Positions 26,074-33,878 of a DNA stretch of 64,000 bases are shown piece by piece (position 1 is the stretch's first letter; the number at the start of each line of letters is the position of its first letter). The stretch comes from an uncultured Clostridia bacterium (GTDB taxonomy: Bacteria > Bacillota > Clostridia > UBA1381): positions 62,001-126,000 of the forward strand of contig CAKSDE010000006.1 in the NCBI GenBank assembly GCA_934444735.1, written 5' to 3'. The notes beneath the pieces were generated by a model. That model worked only from the letters and a program-made list of their open reading frames with translations. It searched no databases and was not told the origin of the DNA. Both the position numbers and the translations under genes were made by a program.

Positions 26074-26576
26074 ACTTTTTTATTCCTTTATTTATATTTA
26101 CCGTAATATCGTATGCGCTCATCAAAAAAGCGCCTGTTTACGATTCTTTTTTAAGCGGCGCAAAAAACGGTGTTATCACGGTATTTAATATATTCCCGGC
26201 AATCCTTGCGGTCACGGTCGGCGTGTCGATGATACGCGCCTCGGGCGCACTCGATTTTTTAATGCGTGCGATTCTGCCGGTAACATCAAAGCTCGGCATA
26301 GAAAATGACGCGATTCTTTTGTGTCTTGTGCGCCCTCTTTCAGGGAGCGGCTCTTTGGGCATTTTGGATTCGATTCTGCACACCTACTCCCCCGACAGCT
26401 TCACCGGCCGATTTTCATCGGTTCTGATGTGTGCCTCCGAAACAACTTTTTATGCGCTTTCCGTATACTTTTCAAAAAGCAAGGTAAAATATACAAAACA
26501 GATTATCCCTGCCGCGGTTTTTGGGGATATTGTAGGTGTTTTAATGAGCTTTTCGGTATGTAAGATATTTTTTTAA
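26070..26576 (+). CDS. spmB: Spore maturation protein B
   Basis: 168 residues from the ATG that overlaps the spmA stop. It is a polytopic membrane protein of the Gate family with the conserved parts SGAKNGVITVFNIFPAILAV, RPLSGSGSLGILDSIL and CASETTFYALSVYFSKSKVK. It works with SpmA in the spore or mother-cell membrane. A longer reading frame upstream overlaps spmA in another frame and is not the gene. Confidence 0.93.
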   Translation: MNFFIPLFIFTVISYALIKKAPVYDSFLSGAKNGVITVFNIFPAILAVTVGVSMIRASGALDFLMRAILPVTSKLGIENDAILLCLVRPLSGSGSLGILDSILHTYSPDSFTGRFSSVLMCASETTFYALSVYFSKSKVKYTKQIIPAAVFGDIVGVLMSFSVCKIFF

Positions 26577-26605
26577 CAAATTTAGAATAATTTACACCAA
26601 ATCTC

Positions 26606-26634
26606 TTGAAAAATATTCTAAATTAGGGTACAAT
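26606..26634 (+). promoter_or_regulatory. pgk promoter
   Basis: TTGAAA, 17 bp and TACAAT, about 57 nt before the pgk ATG. Confidence 0.7.
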
Positions 26635-26690
26635 ATAGATAATTGGGGCAGTATGGTCTCCAAAATAAACTCATAAGAGGTGTTTTTAAA

Positions 26691-27887
26691 ATGTTAAACA
26701 AAAAAAGTGTTGAAGACATTGAAGTAAAAGGCAAAAAAGTTCTTGTAAGATGTGATTTTAACGTACCGTTGGACGAAAACCGCAATATCACGGACGAAAC
26801 CCGTATTGACGGCGCTCTGCCGACAATTAAGTACCTTATCGATAACGGAGCAAAGGTTATCCTCTGCTCACATATGGGCAAGCCTAAGGGTGAGCCGAAA
26901 CCCGAGCTTTCACTCGCACCGGTTGCAAAAAAGCTCTCGGAAAAACTGGGAAAAGACGTAATTTTTGCAGCTGATGACAATGTTGTCGGTGAAAATGCCA
27001 AAAAGGCTGTTGCCGAAATGAAGGACGGGGATGTTGTTCTTTTGGAAAACACCCGTTACAGAAAAGAAGAAACAAAAAATGAGGACAACTTCTCAAAAGA
27101 GCTTGCATCTTTGGCTGACGTATTCGTAAACGACGCATTCGGAACGGCTCACCGTGCACACTGCTCAAACGTAGGCGTTACAAAGTACCTCGACACAGCA
27201 GTTGCCGGATACCTCATCCAAAAAGAAATCGAATTTTTGGGAAATGCCGTAAATAACCCTGTAAGACCTTGCGTTGCAATCCTCGGCGGATCTAAGGTTT
27301 CATCAAAGATCTCGGTTATCAACAACCTCCTCGATAAGGTTGATACATTGATTATCGGCGGCGGTATGGCATATACATTCATGAAGGCTCTGGGCGAAGA
27401 AGTAGGAGATTCGCTTTTGGAGGCTGACTACATCGACTATGCAAAAGACATGATGAAGAAGGCAGAGGACAAGGGCGTTAAGCTTTTGATCCCTGTAGAC
27501 ACGGTTGTTGCAAAGGAATTTTCAAACGATACTGAATATAAGACAGTTGGGCGCGGCGGAATCGAGCCGGGCTGGCAGGGGCTTGACATCGGAGAAAAGA
27601 CAATCGCATTGTACAAAGACGCTATAAAAGACGCAAAGACTGTTGTATGGAACGGACCTATGGGTGTATTTGAAATGCCGAACTTCGCTAAGGGTACAAA
27701 CGCAATCGCGGCGGCTTTGGCTGATATCGACGCTACAACAATCATCGGCGGCGGCGACAGCGTTGCGGCAGTAAACCAGGCAGGTCTCGGCGACAAGATG
27801 AGCCACATCTCAACAGGCGGCGGCGCATCGCTCGAATTCTTGGAGGGCAAAGACTTACCGGGAATCGTTGCATTAAATGATAAATAA
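26691..27887 (+). CDS. pgk: Phosphoglycerate kinase
   Basis: 398 residues from ATG 26691 (AGAGGTG about 9 nt upstream); the longer frame from 26643 lacks a ribosome binding site. It transfers phosphate from 1,3-bisphosphoglycerate to ADP. Signatures are KVLVRCDFNVPLDENRNITD, ICSHMGKPKGE-type loop (LCSHMGKPKGEPKPE), ENTRYRKEE, DVFVNDAFGTAHRAH, VAILGGSKVSSKI, WNGPMGVFEM and IIGGGDSVAAVNQAG. It begins the glycolytic cluster pgk-tpiA-gpmI. No gapA gene is present next to it. Confidence 0.98.
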   Translation: MLNKKSVEDIEVKGKKVLVRCDFNVPLDENRNITDETRIDGALPTIKYLIDNGAKVILCSHMGKPKGEPKPELSLAPVAKKLSEKLGKDVIFAADDNVVGENAKKAVAEMKDGDVVLLENTRYRKEETKNEDNFSKELASLADVFVNDAFGTAHRAHCSNVGVTKYLDTAVAGYLIQKEIEFLGNAVNNPVRPCVAILGGSKVSSKISVINNLLDKVDTLIIGGGMAYTFMKALGEEVGDSLLEADYIDYAKDMMKKAEDKGVKLLIPVDTVVAKEFSNDTEYKTVGRGGIEPGWQGLDIGEKTIALYKDAIKDAKTVVWNGPMGVFEMPNFAKGTNAIAAALADIDATTIIGGGDSVAAVNQAGLGDKMSHISTGGGASLEFLEGKDLPGIVALNDK

Positions 27888-27934
27888 TCGTTAAAGAGCA
27901 AAAAATACGCAGAATTTTTTATTAAAAATTAAGT

Positions 27935-28138
27935 AATTGTAAAATGTAAATTTTACAATTAGCCACCATTCTTATGGGGGTATCGGGGGTGCTAACCCCT
28001 GATTTGTAATCAAAAATGACGACATGTGCGTCATTTTTGGCTGAAATAAAAAGTTTCAACCTGCCGTAAAATTAAAATCGGCCGGAACTTTTTATTTCTA
28101 CCTAAGAATTTTAATTGGAAAACGTTAGTTTTACAATT
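27935..28138. repeat. Inverted-repeat element with AATTGTAAAA ends between pgk and tpiA
   Basis: The left end (27935-27960) has arms AATTGTAAAAT and ATTTTACAATT. The right end (28113-28138) reads, on the minus strand, AATTGTAAAAC-TAAC-GTTTTCCAATT. Inside are three further hairpins: GGGGTGCTAACCCC, AAAAATGACG/CGTCATTTTT (28011-28037, terminator-like) and AATAAAAAGTT/AACTTTTTATT. An almost identical copy of the right end occurs at 39930-39955. The 285-bp pgk-tpiA gap has no gene. Confidence 0.7.
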
Positions 28139-28172
28139 ACCTATATTAAAAATACTAAGGAGATAATTAAAA

Positions 28173-28925
28173 ATGGGTAAATATATTATTGCAGGTAACT
28201 GGAAAATGAATAAGCTCCCGAGCGAAACATATGATTTCGTAAAGGAAGTTGCAAAGGTAACAGAAGGTGCGTCTTGCGAAGTTGTATGCTGCACACCTTA
28301 CGTATGCTTATCTGAGGCTGTAAAGGCAGCAGAGGGCACTCACGTTAAAATCGGTGCCGAAAACCTCCATTTTGAGGACAAGGGCGCTTTCACAGGCGAA
28401 GTTTCGGCTGATATGTTAAAGGATATGGGCGTTGAATATGTAATCATCGGTCACTCAGAGAGAAGACAGTATTTCGCAGAAACCGACGAAACCGTCAACT
28501 TAAAGACCAAAAAGGCGCTCGAAAAAGGACTTATTCCTATCGTATGCGTAGGCGAAAGCTTAGAGCAGAGAGAGGCCGGAATCACAATGGATTTGATCGC
28601 AATCCAGATTAAAAAGGCATTTGCCGGAATCGAAGCGGCAGACGCTAAAAAGGTCGTTATCGCATATGAGCCTATCTGGGCAATCGGCACAGGCAAGACT
28701 GCAACAGCTGAACAGGCTGAAGAAGTTTGCAAGGGCATCAGAGAAATCATCGCAGGTCTTTACTGCGAAAAATGCGCTCCCGAATTTACTATCCAGTACG
28801 GCGGCAGCATGAACGACAAAAATGCGGCAGAGCTTTTGGCAAAGCCGGACATCGACGGCGGACTTATCGGCGGTGCATCATTGGTAGCCGAAAAATTTGC
28901 GCCAATCGTTGCGGCAGCAAAATAA
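28173..28925 (+). CDS. tpiA: Triosephosphate isomerase
   Basis: 250 residues with AAGGAG upstream. It interconverts dihydroxyacetone phosphate and glyceraldehyde 3-phosphate. The catalytic residues are visible: Asn9/Lys11 (AGNWKMNK), His94 (IIGHSERRQYF) and Glu166 (AYEPIWAIGTG). The phosphate-binding end GGLIGGASL is also present. It follows pgk after a repeat-filled 285-bp gap and precedes gpmI by 94 nt, so it may be transcribed partly on its own. Confidence 0.98.
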   Translation: MGKYIIAGNWKMNKLPSETYDFVKEVAKVTEGASCEVVCCTPYVCLSEAVKAAEGTHVKIGAENLHFEDKGAFTGEVSADMLKDMGVEYVIIGHSERRQYFAETDETVNLKTKKALEKGLIPIVCVGESLEQREAGITMDLIAIQIKKAFAGIEAADAKKVVIAYEPIWAIGTGKTATAEQAEEVCKGIREIIAGLYCEKCAPEFTIQYGGSMNDKNAAELLAKPDIDGGLIGGASLVAEKFAPIVAAAK

Positions 28926-28943
28926 TCCGATCCGTATACTCTT

Positions 28944-29019
28944 TGTCCGCGTCCGCAGGGTAAGGGTTTTCACAAATTAAAGCAAATTTTTCTGCGGACA
29001 GAAAGGCTATGGAATAATT
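28944..29019 (+). promoter_or_regulatory. gpmI leader with alternative hairpins near the ribosome binding site
   Basis: Two adjacent segments, TGTCCGC (28944-28950) and GTCCGCAG (28951-28958), can each pair with CTGCGGACA (28992-29000), which directly abuts the Shine-Dalgarno AGAAAGG. The pairings exclude each other. A two-codon frame, ATG GAA TAA (29009-29017), lies just before the gpmI ATG. Confidence 0.45.
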
Positions 29020-30567
29020 ATGGGAAAAAGTCCAATTGCACTTATTATTTTAGATGGCTACGGTCTTAACAACACTGTAGAAGGAAATGCTATAAAAGCG
29101 GCAAAGCAGCCGAATATGGACAGCTATTTTGCCGATTATCCGAATACTATACTCTATGCCAGCGGCATGAGCGTAGGACTCCCCGACGGGCAGATGGGTA
29201 ACTCCGAAGTCGGTCACACCAACATCGGTGCCGGACGTGTGGTTTACCAGGAGCTTACAAGAATTACAAAATCAATCTCGGATGGGGACTTCTTTGAAAA
29301 CGAAGCACTTCTCGGTGCTTGCGAGAACTGCAAAAAAAATGACTCCGCTCTGCACCTGATAGGACTTTTGTCGGACGGCGGCGTGCACAGCCATATCGGA
29401 CATCTTTTCGGTCTTATAGATCTGGCAAAGAAAAACGGTCTTAAAAAGGTATATATCCACTGCATAACAGACGGACGTGACGTTTCCCCGACCTCCGGCG
29501 CAGGCTTTATAGAAGATCTGCAAAACAAGCTCAATGAGGCGGGAGTCGGCAAAATCGCAACGGTTATGGGCAGATACTACGCTATGGACAGAGATACTAA
29601 CTGGAACAGAGTAGTAAAAGCGTATAATGCTATGGTAAAAGGCGAGGGCGTAAAGACCGAGGATATTAAAAAGTCGCTTTTGACATCATACGAAACCAAA
29701 GACGAAAACGACAGCCTTTTAACAGACGAGTTTATCGTTCCGATGGTCGTATATGAAAACGGCGAACCTGTCGGCACAATAAAGCCGAACGACTCTGTAG
29801 TATTCTTCAATTTCAGACCCGACCGTGCAAGAGAGATCACAAGAACGCTTGTTGATCCCGAATTTAACGGCTTTGAGCGCGAATTTATGCAGCTTTACTA
29901 TGTATGCATGACTCAGTATGACGCAAGTATGCCGAACGTTCATGTTGCGTTCAAGCCTGAAAAGCTTGTAAATACTTTCGGCGAGTACATCTCCAAAAAG
30001 GGACTCAAGCAATTGAGAATTGCCGAAACGGAAAAATATGCTCACGTAACATTCTTCTTCAACGGCGGTGTTGAGGACGTATACGACGGCGAGGACAGAA
30101 AGCTCATTCCGTCACCTAAGGTTGCAACCTATGATATGCAGCCGGAAATGAGCGCATATCTCGTAGCCGACGCTTGCGTTGATTTAATAAACGAGGACAA
30201 GTATGACGCTATAATACTGAATTTCGCTAACTGCGACATGGTCGGACATACCGGTGTATTTGACGCTGCGGTAAAGGCTGTTGAAGCGGTTGACGAGTGC
30301 GTCGGCAAGGTTGTTTCGGCGCTTATGGCGAAAAATGCGAAGATCTTAATAACAGCCGACCACGGCAATGCGGATTGTATGTACGATCCCGAAACAAAAG
30401 CGCCGTTTACGGCACATACCACCAACCCCGTACCGCTTATCGTTATGGGTGCCGGTGATGTTGAGCTGGAAAAAGGTAAGCTCGCGGATCTTGCGCCTAC
30501 TATGCTTGATCTTATGGGACTCGACAAGCCAAAAGAAATGACAGGCAACAGCTTAATCAAAAAATAA
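29020..30567 (+). CDS. gpmI: 2,3-bisphosphoglycerate-independent phosphoglycerate mutase
   Basis: 515 residues. This Mn-dependent enzyme interconverts 3- and 2-phosphoglycerate. Metal and phosphoserine motifs are visible: LIILDGYGLN, the nucleophilic Ser in MGNSEVGHTNIGAGR, HCITDGRDVSPTSG, GRYYAMDRDTNWNRV, FNFRPDRAREITR, FANCDMVGHTG and TADHGNADCM. It is the last gene of the glycolytic cluster, and its start region closely resembles that of eno. A palindromic terminator with eight T follows 38 nt after the stop. Confidence 0.98.
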   Translation: MGKSPIALIILDGYGLNNTVEGNAIKAAKQPNMDSYFADYPNTILYASGMSVGLPDGQMGNSEVGHTNIGAGRVVYQELTRITKSISDGDFFENEALLGACENCKKNDSALHLIGLLSDGGVHSHIGHLFGLIDLAKKNGLKKVYIHCITDGRDVSPTSGAGFIEDLQNKLNEAGVGKIATVMGRYYAMDRDTNWNRVVKAYNAMVKGEGVKTEDIKKSLLTSYETKDENDSLLTDEFIVPMVVYENGEPVGTIKPNDSVVFFNFRPDRAREITRTLVDPEFNGFEREFMQLYYVCMTQYDASMPNVHVAFKPEKLVNTFGEYISKKGLKQLRIAETEKYAHVTFFFNGGVEDVYDGEDRKLIPSPKVATYDMQPEMSAYLVADACVDLINEDKYDAIILNFANCDMVGHTGVFDAAVKAVEAVDECVGKVVSALMAKNAKILITADHGNADCMYDPETKAPFTAHTTNPVPLIVMGAGDVELEKGKLADLAPTMLDLMGLDKPKEMTGNSLIKK

Positions 30568-30605
30568 TCGGCTAAAGCGGGATTTCTATCCCTTTAAAAA
30601 TCAAG

Positions 30606-30651
30606 GGCTGTTTAAAAAGTCGGCTGACTTTTTAAACAGCCTATTTTTTTT
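30606..30651 (+). terminator. gpmI terminator (GGCTGT-type palindrome)
   Basis: Arms GGCTGTTTAAAAAGTC and GACTTTTTAAACAGCC around GGCT, followed by a TTTTTTTT tract. Same family as 15681-15726 and 33264-33295. Confidence 0.92.
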
Positions 30652-30693
30652 GATATTTCTTTATCTTCCAAATACCTTTTTTATTCAAAAGTA

Positions 30694-30722
30694 TTGTTTT
30701 CCGTCCCGATTTGTGTTACAAT
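30694..30722 (+). promoter_or_regulatory. Promoter of the esterase/fucosidase operon
   Basis: TTGTTT, 17 bp and TACAAT, about 47 nt before the ATG at 30770. Confidence 0.6.
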
Positions 30723-30769
30723 ATACGCAAATATCGGGATTATTTTTCCCCTTGAAAGGATTGACAAAA

Positions 30770-31732
30770 ATGATAATAAAACCAACAGACAAAAGAATAC
30801 GTTTTTCCGAGAGATGGCAGATAACAGACGCAAGTGCCGTATGCACCGCACCGGGGAACTATTTTGAATTTATTTTTTCCGGCGATATGGCAGTAATGGA
30901 GTTTAACACCGACAACTGCCGCGATCCTTACCCGCATCTCTACATAAAAGTCGATGACGGCGCAAGAATCGAATCGCCGATTGACAAGTACTTGAGAATC
31001 ACAACAATCCCCGGCACGCACCGTGTTGAGGTAATCTTAAAAAGCGCAGTCGAGGCTCACCACAGATGGTACGCTCCTCTCGTTTCCAAAGCAGAGCTTG
31101 TGGGGATAGCGGCGGACGCTTTCGGCGAACTTGCACCCGACAACAGAAAAACAATCGAATTTATCGGCGATTCAATCACAGAGGGCATTCTGATAAATCC
31201 CGAAAAGCAAAAATTCAAGGACGTGCGCGACAGAGTTTTCCAGGACGACTCCACCGCAACATACGCATGGCTCACCGCCGAGGCGCTGAATCTGCGCCCG
31301 ATAATCATGGGCTACGGCGCAGTCGGCACAACAAAATCCGGCTCAGGTGCAGTCCCGAAGGTTGCGGAATCATACCCGTTCTACAGTTTCCAAAATCCGA
31401 TGCCGAGCGCCAACGCTGATTATATCGTGATAAATCACGGCACAAATGACGCAAGCGCCGCGCCCGAGCTTGTAGACAAAGAATACAGTGCATTTTTGGA
31501 GCTTGTACGTCAAAGGAATCCGCACTCGAAAATAATCGCGCTTACTCCGTTCGGCGGTTTTCACGCGGAGCTTATCGAAAAAGTGGTTGAAAACCACAAC
31601 AAAAAGCACAACGACAGCGTATACTACATAAATTCCACAGGTTGGGTTCCGAGAGAGCCTATCCACCCCGAGCGTGACGGACACAAAATCGTGGCAAAGC
31701 ACTTGACCGAAGAACTAAAAAAGATACTTTAA
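30770..31732 (+). CDS. SGNH/GDSL carbohydrate esterase, CE2-like
   Basis: 320 residues from ATG 30770, with AAAGGA 9 nt upstream; the upstream in-frame ATG at 30650 lies before the promoter. There is no signal peptide, so it is likely cytoplasmic. Residues about 1-115 form a beta-sandwich as in two-domain CE2-type esterases. The SGNH domain has the nucleophile Ser in IEFIGDSITEGI, the Asn block YIVINHGTNDAS and the catalytic Asp/His block EPIHPERDGHKI. It probably removes acetyl groups from sugars. It lies 13 nt before the GH29 fucosidase gene, suggesting joint action on acetylated fucosylated oligosaccharides. Confidence 0.88.
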   Translation: MIIKPTDKRIRFSERWQITDASAVCTAPGNYFEFIFSGDMAVMEFNTDNCRDPYPHLYIKVDDGARIESPIDKYLRITTIPGTHRVEVILKSAVEAHHRWYAPLVSKAELVGIAADAFGELAPDNRKTIEFIGDSITEGILINPEKQKFKDVRDRVFQDDSTATYAWLTAEALNLRPIIMGYGAVGTTKSGSGAVPKVAESYPFYSFQNPMPSANADYIVINHGTNDASAAPELVDKEYSAFLELVRQRNPHSKIIALTPFGGFHAELIEKVVENHNKKHNDSVYYINSTGWVPREPIHPERDGHKIVAKHLTEELKKIL

Positions 31733-31745
31733 CAAGGAGAAAATC

Positions 31746-33023
31746 ATGGAAGATAAAATGCAATGGTTCCGCGATGCAAAGCTCGGCATTTTCATGCATT
31801 GGGGAATATATTCCGTACTTGGCGTAACCGAGTCATGGTCGTTTTTTGACGGCAGCATAAGCTACGAAGATTACATGAATCAACTAAGCGGATTTACTGC
31901 CGAAAATTACAATCCCGAAAAATGGGCGCAGCTTTTTGAAAAAACAGGCGCAAAATATACCGTTCTGACCTCAAAGCATCACGACGGCGTGGCGCTTTGG
32001 GATACAAAAGCAAGCGATCTGAACGTATGCAAAAAAACGCCCGCAAAAAGAGATCTTATCGCGCCGTACGCCGATGCAATGCGCGCGCACAATATAAAGG
32101 TCGGGCTGTATTTTTCGCATCTCGACTGGAGCCACCCCGATTATGCGGCAATACACCCAAAAAGCGGCGAATGGTGGGCAAGCAGTAAATTTACCGCACC
32201 GCCCGAAAATATGCCCGACGACCTCAAAAAATGGGAGCGTTTTTTGAAATTCCACAAAACACAGTTAACCGAGCTTTTATGCAATTACGGCAAGATTGAT
32301 CTTTTGTGGTTTGACGGAGTATGGGAGCGGACGGAGGAGCAGTGGAAATTCAAGGAAATGAACGATTATATCCGCTCGCTTGCGCCCGAGATAATCATAA
32401 ACGGGCGAATCGGCAAGTACGGCGACTACAAAACGCCCGAGCAGGCGCTCCCGACAGTTCCGCCCGAGGGCGACTGGGAATTTTGCACCACTCTAAACGA
32501 CAGCTGGGGCTACAACCCCAAAGACACAAACTACAAATCCCCGCGCCAGCTCATACGTATTCTGACCGAATGCATCGGCATGGGCGGCAATCTTCTTTTG
32601 GATATAGGCCCCAAGCCCGACGGTACGATTGACGAAAAGGCCGAGGCACTTTTGCTTGAGCTGGGCGCTTGGGTGCATAAATATCCTGAGGCGGTCTATG
32701 CCACAAAAAGAGGACTTCCGCAAGGCTTCTTTTTCGGCAACAGTGCGCTCTCAAAGGACGAAAAAACGCTCTATCTTTACTATTACGACAGTCCTATGGG
32801 CGAGCTTGCGGTAAAGGGAATCCGAAACGACATCAAGCGCATTTCGGTTCTCGGCAAAAATATCGACCTTCCGCACTACAAGCAGGGCGGATTTTTGGAT
32901 ATGCCCGGTGTGCTTTGGTTCAGCCTGCCCAAAGAGCTGTGCGACTCCTACTGCACCGTTATAAAAATCGAATTTAACGAGCCGATAGACATCTACACAG
33001 GGGCAGGCGGCGGAATAAAATAA
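31746..33023 (+). CDS. Alpha-L-fucosidase (GH29)
   Basis: 425 residues, no signal peptide, so a cytoplasmic enzyme acting on imported oligosaccharides. GH29 hallmarks are WFRDAKLGIFMHWGIYSV, the substrate-binding KYTVLTSKHHDGVALWDT, FSHLDWSHPDY and the probable nucleophile Asp in KIDLLWFDGVWERT. The region LLLDIGPKPDGTIDEKAEALL is also conserved. The C-terminal 90 residues form a short beta domain. It shares an operon with the preceding esterase. The organism therefore probably forages on fucosylated host or plant glycans. Repeat copy D starts at the base after the stop codon. Confidence 0.95.
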   Translation: MEDKMQWFRDAKLGIFMHWGIYSVLGVTESWSFFDGSISYEDYMNQLSGFTAENYNPEKWAQLFEKTGAKYTVLTSKHHDGVALWDTKASDLNVCKKTPAKRDLIAPYADAMRAHNIKVGLYFSHLDWSHPDYAAIHPKSGEWWASSKFTAPPENMPDDLKKWERFLKFHKTQLTELLCNYGKIDLLWFDGVWERTEEQWKFKEMNDYIRSLAPEIIINGRIGKYGDYKTPEQALPTVPPEGDWEFCTTLNDSWGYNPKDTNYKSPRQLIRILTECIGMGGNLLLDIGPKPDGTIDEKAEALLLELGAWVHKYPEAVYATKRGLPQGFFFGNSALSKDEKTLYLYYYDSPMGELAVKGIRNDIKRISVLGKNIDLPHYKQGGFLDMPGVLWFSLPKELCDSYCTVIKIEFNEPIDIYTGAGGGIK

Positions 33024-33250
33024 GGGGATGTTAAAAAAACTTCGGAGCGCAAGAAAAGAAGAAAAACACGTATATTATAGCAAACATGATTGTTGGTTTG
33101 TTTTTTTAAGCAGAAAAATCAAAAAATACAATTTTCCTTTTCTTGCTATCAACAAACTTCACCGCTCGACGTAACCCTGTACGCCGTCGGGTATCCCAAA
33201 GCTAAAGCTTTGGCTCAGTTTGTTAATTCCAAAGCTTTTTTCCTATCCCC
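33024..33250 (-). repeat. Structured interspersed element, copy D
   Basis: It begins immediately after the fucosidase stop codon. The left end is GGGGATGTTAAAAAAACTTC and the right end reads GGGGATAGGAAAAAAGCTTT on the minus strand. The core holds AACAAACTGAGCC, the hairpin CCAAAGCTTTAGCTTTGG, GATACCCGACGG, CGTAC-AGGG-TTACG, GTGAAGTTTGTT, GATAGC, a GCAAGAAAAG/CTTTTCTTGC stem and GCGCTCC. Together with the terminator and ECF promoter it fills the 360-bp gap 33024-33383. Confidence 0.8.
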
Positions 33251-33263
33251 TCAAAAAAGCAAA

Positions 33264-33295
33264 GGCTGTAAAAAATCAATTGATTTTTTACAGCC
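33264..33295 (+). terminator. Fucosidase operon terminator (perfect 32-bp palindrome)
   Basis: Arms GGCTGTAAAAAATCAA and TTGATTTTTTACAGCC pair with no mismatch, followed after CCACA by TTTTTT. Member of the GGCTGT terminator family. Confidence 0.8.
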
Positions 33296-33331
33296 CCACA
33301 TTTTTTCAATCCAAAAATTTTTTTCCGATTT

Positions 33332-33360
33332 CAAAACTTTTCATACGTTTTTTTAGTCTA
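33332..33360 (+). promoter_or_regulatory. Candidate ECF (autoregulatory) promoter of the sigV-like gene
   Basis: CAAAAC (33332-33337), 17 bp and AGTC-TA (33355-33360) resemble the TGAAAC N16-17 CGTC elements of SigM/V/W/X-type factors. The predicted start would be close to 33367, before the Shine-Dalgarno at 33369-33377. Confidence 0.5.
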
Positions 33361-33383
33361 ATATTATGAAAGGGGAGTTACCG

Positions 33384-33878
33384 GTGACTAAAAGACAATT
33401 GTTTGAAAATTTCATCAACGAAAACCTCGACAGCGCCTATCGTTTCGCATTTACATACACAAAAAACCGCGAGGACGCCGAAGATGCCGTAAACGAAAGC
33501 GTTATTAAAGCGCTCAGAAGCATCGAAAAGCTTAAATCCTGCGAACACATAAAAACATGGTTTTTCAAAATCATCATAAACACATCTGTAACAATCTTGA
33601 ATAACCGCAAAAAGATAATCACTGCAAGCTATGAAGATTATCTCGTCCAGCCTTTTGAGGACGACCATTCCGCGCTTACTTTCTCGGACATCTTAAACAG
33701 GCTCGACGAAAAATACAGAAGTGTTATAGTTTTAAGGTTTTTTGAGGATATGCCGATAAAAGATATTGCATATATTTTAAATGTAAATGAGAATACCGTA
33801 AAAACAAGGCTTTATACGGCGCTGAAAATCTTAAAGGAAGATTTGAAAGGAGATATCGATGAAGAATTTAAAGGCTGA
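33384..33878 (+). CDS. sigV: ECF RNA polymerase sigma factor, SigV-like
   Basis: 164 residues from GTG 33384 with AAAGGGGAG 6 nt upstream; the ATG at 33366 lies before this ribosome binding site and at the predicted transcript start. Region 2 is at about residues 10-75 (FAFTYTKNREDAEDAVNESV, HIKTWFFKIIINTSV). Region 4 is at about 105-160 (KYRSVIVLRFFEDMPIKDIA, YILNVNENTVKTRLYTALKIL). The gene overlaps the start of the anti-sigma gene by 20 nt. SigV in Bacillus responds to lysozyme; the RsiV-like partner here supports the same type of signal, although no oatA or dlt genes are nearby. Confidence 0.9.
   Translation: MTKRQLFENFINENLDSAYRFAFTYTKNREDAEDAVNESVIKALRSIEKLKSCEHIKTWFFKIIINTSVTILNNRKKIITASYEDYLVQPFEDDHSALTFSDILNRLDEKYRSVIVLRFFEDMPIKDIAYILNVNENTVKTRLYTALKILKEDLKGDIDEEFKG

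Noticed and set aside
11985..33250. Elements A-F as a CRISPR array or tRNA-like cluster.
   Set aside because: Copies are 3-20 kb apart, vary in length and have no spacer pattern; none folds as a tRNA cloverleaf with CCA-stem features.
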